A stretch of DNA of 6,075 nucleotides, taken from positions 1 to 6,075 of the forward strand of contig CANHKJ010000190.1 in assembly GCA_947460915.1 (NCBI GenBank), given 5' to 3'. Numbering within the stretch: the first letter of the stretch is position 1; every line of letters starts with the position of its first letter. The notes beneath the pieces are model-generated. The model saw only the letters and a program-made list of their open reading frames with translations. It did not search any database and was not told the DNA's origin. Shown piece after piece: positions 4,448-6,075 of this stretch. Position numbers and translations under genes: made by a program. This stretch comes from Verrucomicrobiia bacterium (GTDB lineage Bacteria > Verrucomicrobiota > Verrucomicrobiia > Verrucomicrobiales > Akkermansiaceae).

Positions 4448-5077
4448 GTGGACGGATGGATTTTTGATTTGGATGGCACCTTGGTTGACTCGTTGCCAGC
4501 GATTGCAATGGGATTGAATCATGCACTGGCAAGCGAAGGGCATCCCATATACGAAGAAGCAACAGTGCGTTCGTTCATTGGCGATGGCATCGAGATGTTG
4601 ATTGCAAGGGCCTTGCCCGATCATCCCGAAGGTCGCGCTGCGGTTTTAGAACGATTTCGAGACTGGTATATCAATGGCTGGCGCTTAGGAACAGTTGTGT
4701 ATCCCGGCATAGATTATGTGCTGCAGCAACTGCGCACCCGTGGTGCGGTGCTGGCAGTGCTTTCGAACAAACCGCATCGATTCACGGTAGAAATTGTCGA
4801 GTCGTTGTTTCCCGGGGTTTTTGACGTGGTGCTAGGTCAACGCGACGGCATACCTCACAAACCCGACCCCGCAGGACTGCGTGATATTTTGGAACATGAA
4901 AGCTGGATCGCTGAGACGAGTGGCATGATTGGCGATAGCACGATGGACCTCGAAACAGCTCTGCGTGGTAGCGTGAAAAGCATTGCTGTGACATGGGGCT
5001 ATCATGATCGAGCACGGCTCGAAGCCATGAAGCCGGATGCCATTGTGCAGCGCCCGGAAGATTTGTTAGAGTTGTAA
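4448..5077 (+). CDS. HAD-superfamily phosphatase, phosphoglycolate phosphatase-like (Gph/PpaX type)
   Basis: All HAD motifs are present in this 209-residue protein. Motif I is D-L-D-G-T-L-V-D-S (7-15) with nucleophile Asp7 and acid/base Asp9; motif II is Ser106 in L-S-N-K-P (105-109); motif III is Lys138 in P-H-K-P-D (136-140); motif IV is G-D-S-T-M-D (162-167). A helical cap (about 16-80) between motifs I and II is the C1 type found in phosphoglycolate and pyrophosphate phosphatases. It should be a soluble Mg-dependent phosphatase, perhaps clearing 2-phosphoglycolate formed during repair of oxidised DNA ends, which would suit a place near lexA, though substrate cannot be fixed from motifs. 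It starts with GTG, lies 13 bp after the preceding gene without its own Shine-Dalgarno, and may be translationally coupled. The length is normal for the family. Confidence 0.9.
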   Translation: MDGWIFDLDGTLVDSLPAIAMGLNHALASEGHPIYEEATVRSFIGDGIEMLIARALPDHPEGRAAVLERFRDWYINGWRLGTVVYPGIDYVLQQLRTRGAVLAVLSNKPHRFTVEIVESLFPGVFDVVLGQRDGIPHKPDPAGLRDILEHESWIAETSGMIGDSTMDLETALRGSVKSIAVTWGYHDRARLEAMKPDAIVQRPEDLLEL

Positions 5078-5099
5078 AACAACTTTGGGGCTATTTTTG

Positions 5100-5127
5100 A
5101 TGAGCTCATTTTCCTGCTTGGAAAATG
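5100..5127. promoter_or_regulatory. Perfect inverted repeat over one candidate creB start, joined to a second palindrome
   Basis: CATTTTCC (5107-5114) and GGAAAATG (5120-5127) are exact reverse complements around the loop TGCTT, and the right arm contains the ATG at 5125. The 10-bp palindrome ATGAGCTCAT (5100-5109) overlaps the left arm by three bases. The repeat could be an operator, for example for CreB itself, or an mRNA hairpin masking the ATG at 5125 so that translation uses 5152. No T-run follows, so it is not a terminator. No paired TTCAC 'cre tag', the E. coli CreB site, is seen here. Confidence 0.45.
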
Positions 5128-5151
5128 CCGAAAGCTGTGCAGGCTACGCAC

Positions 5152-5868
5152 ATGACCCGAGTCTTGGTGGTAGAGGATGAACCCGCGATCGCGGATGCAT
5201 TGGTGTATGCGCTGGAAACGGATCGCTTTTCGGTGAGACATGTGCTGACTGGTGGCGATGCGCTCCATGTTTTATCGCAAGAGTCATTCGATTTTGTGAT
5301 TCTCGATGTCGGCTTGCCAGACATGACGGGGTTTGATGTTTGCCGGAAATTGCGCGAGGATCGGACCATTCCCGTGCTGTTTTTGACGGCGCGTGATGCG
5401 GAAATTGACCGCATTCTTGGCTTGGAAATCGGTGGCGATGATTACGTGACCAAGCCATTTTCGCCGCGTGAGATCAGTGCTCGTGTCAGAGCGATTTTGC
5501 GACGTTCCGCACCGACTGACATGGCTTCTAACAAGGATGCGACCCCTATCGCAAAAAGCGGAGTGGCGAAGATTTCGAAAACCATCGAGCATGATCCTGT
5601 GGCGATGCGCTTGCATTGTCATGGTGTTTGCCTTGATCTGACGGCTCACGAATACAAGTTGTTGTTGGTTCTGTTAGAAAATGAAGGGCGGGTGATGTCG
5701 CGTGATCAGTTGTTAGAAAAAGCCTGGTATGATCCGGGCGCGGTGACGGATCGCACGGTGGACGCACACATCAAGACAGTGCGTGCCAAGATGCGCATGG
5801 CGCACGAGGGTGCGGAAGATATGATCCAGACGCGTCGCGGCTTGGGCTATGTGTTTGTGATGGCTTGA
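5152..5868 (+). CDS. creB: OmpR/PhoB-family response regulator, CreB-like
   Basis: From the ATG at 5152 this is a 238-residue regulator. The receiver domain has the acidic pocket E-D-E (8-10), phosphoacceptor Asp52 in L-D-V-G-L-P-D (51-57), Thr79 and Lys101 in the K-P-F motif. A linker of about 30 residues leads to a winged-helix DNA-binding domain with R-T-V-D-A-H-I-K-T-V-R-A-K (201-213) and R-R-G-L-G-Y-V-F (228-235). Within the OmpR class it looks closest to E. coli CreB: the shared runs L-G-L-E-I-G-x-D-D-Y-V-x-K-P-F-S-P-R-E and T-V-D-x-H-I-K-T are strong. The adjacent kinase is CreC-like, which supports the call. An upstream ATG at 5125 would add nine residues, but it lies inside a perfect inverted repeat and extends beyond the family's usual N-terminus. 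The last codons are 13 bp from creC. Target genes in this organism are unknown. Confidence 0.88.
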   Translation: MTRVLVVEDEPAIADALVYALETDRFSVRHVLTGGDALHVLSQESFDFVILDVGLPDMTGFDVCRKLREDRTIPVLFLTARDAEIDRILGLEIGGDDYVTKPFSPREISARVRAILRRSAPTDMASNKDATPIAKSGVAKISKTIEHDPVAMRLHCHGVCLDLTAHEYKLLLVLLENEGRVMSRDQLLEKAWYDPGAVTDRTVDAHIKTVRAKMRMAHEGAEDMIQTRRGLGYVFVMA

Positions 5869-5881
5869 GAAAATTGGTAGC

Positions 5882-6075
5882 ATGAGATTGACTCGCATCA
5901 CATTGCTTCTGATCACCTTTGTGATCGCGTTGGGGTTCTTGCAACTCGCGCGTTATCTGTTGGATGATGTCGAGCCACAGGTATTGCAAGCAACGGAAGA
6001 AGTAATGGTCGATGCGGCGCATGTTTTCTCCGAGCTTGTGGAAAATGATATGCGCGATGGCAAGCCCGATGCAGA
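5882..6075 (+). CDS. creC: CreC-like sensor histidine kinase, N-terminal part only (runs off the window)
   Basis: Sixty-four codons are visible. After MRLTR there is one membrane segment (about 6-25), then the start of a periplasmic sensor domain: D-D-V-E-P-Q-V-L-Q-A-T-E-E (28-40) and D-A-A-H-V-F-S-E-L (44-52). This matches the beginning of E. coli CreC, where the first helix is followed by a K-P-G-x-R-x-A-T-E segment and D-T-A-x-L-L-A-E-L (from memory). The kinase would sense an envelope or metabolic signal and phosphorylate the CreB-like regulator encoded 13 bp upstream. HAMP, H-box and ATPase regions lie beyond the edge. There is no strong Shine-Dalgarno, so coupling to creB translation is likely. 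Confidence 0.82.
   Translation, partial: MRLTRITLLLITFVIALGFLQLARYLLDDVEPQVLQATEEVMVDAAHVFSELVENDMRDGKPDA

Noticed and set aside
3974..5916. Open minus-strand frames opposite the anti-sigma-like, HAD and creB genes
   Set aside because: Low-complexity basic translations rich in His, Arg and Ser, typical of antisense shadow frames; no start context or family features.

Overview
The window looks like a chromosomal segment of a member of the Verrucomicrobiota. The strongest evidence is a LexA gene preceded by TGTTC-N4-GAACA, the LexA operator type described for that phylum and not the Escherichia coli (CTGT-N8-ACAG) or Bacillus type. The protein families present and the general lack of Shine-Dalgarno sequences fit this. 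Genus and species cannot be read from the sequence. There are no tRNA or rRNA genes, no CRISPR array and no complete mobile element.

Layout. At the left edge is the last 58 codons of a gene that resembles the C-terminus of an IS200-like/REP-associated tyrosine transposase, followed by a small DUF1232 membrane protein (218-574, plus). This meets, tail to tail, a leftward run of five genes. In transcription order these are a small GAF-domain protein (2777-3205), a Jag/KhpB-like KH-R3H protein (2286-2738), a DoxX-family membrane protein (1773-2246), a hotdog acyl-CoA thioesterase (1392-1751) and a Tat-exported thiol dioxygenase of the PCO/ADO family (580-1326). Gaps of 21-65 nt suggest one transcription unit. 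A divergent control region (about 3206-3301) separates it from a rightward run: lexA (3302-3919), a small single-pass membrane protein with an anti-sigma-like layout (3997-4434), a HAD phosphatase resembling phosphoglycolate phosphatase (4448-5077), a CreB-like response regulator (5152-5868) and the start of a CreC-like sensor kinase (5882 to the edge).

How the parts may work together. LexA probably represses itself through the operator at 3277-3290. The same control region has two closely related 14-bp palindromic sites exactly 65 bp apart, one beside lexA and one beside the GAF gene, so the divergent units may share a regulator. CreB and CreC form a two-component system, with a perfect inverted repeat just upstream that covers one candidate creB start codon. 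On the leftward side, an exported thiol dioxygenase and a DoxX protein in one unit suggest envelope thiol or sulfur chemistry, but this is inference.

The most unusual points are: (1) a PCO/ADO-type thiol dioxygenase, a family best known from intracellular enzymes, carrying a twin-arginine signal peptide; (2) a Jag-like protein whose KH loop is GDDG and whose R3H histidine is tyrosine, so both nucleic-acid-binding hallmarks are altered; (3) the paired palindromes in the lexA/GAF intergenic region. I did not find a convincing wholly new multi-gene system.
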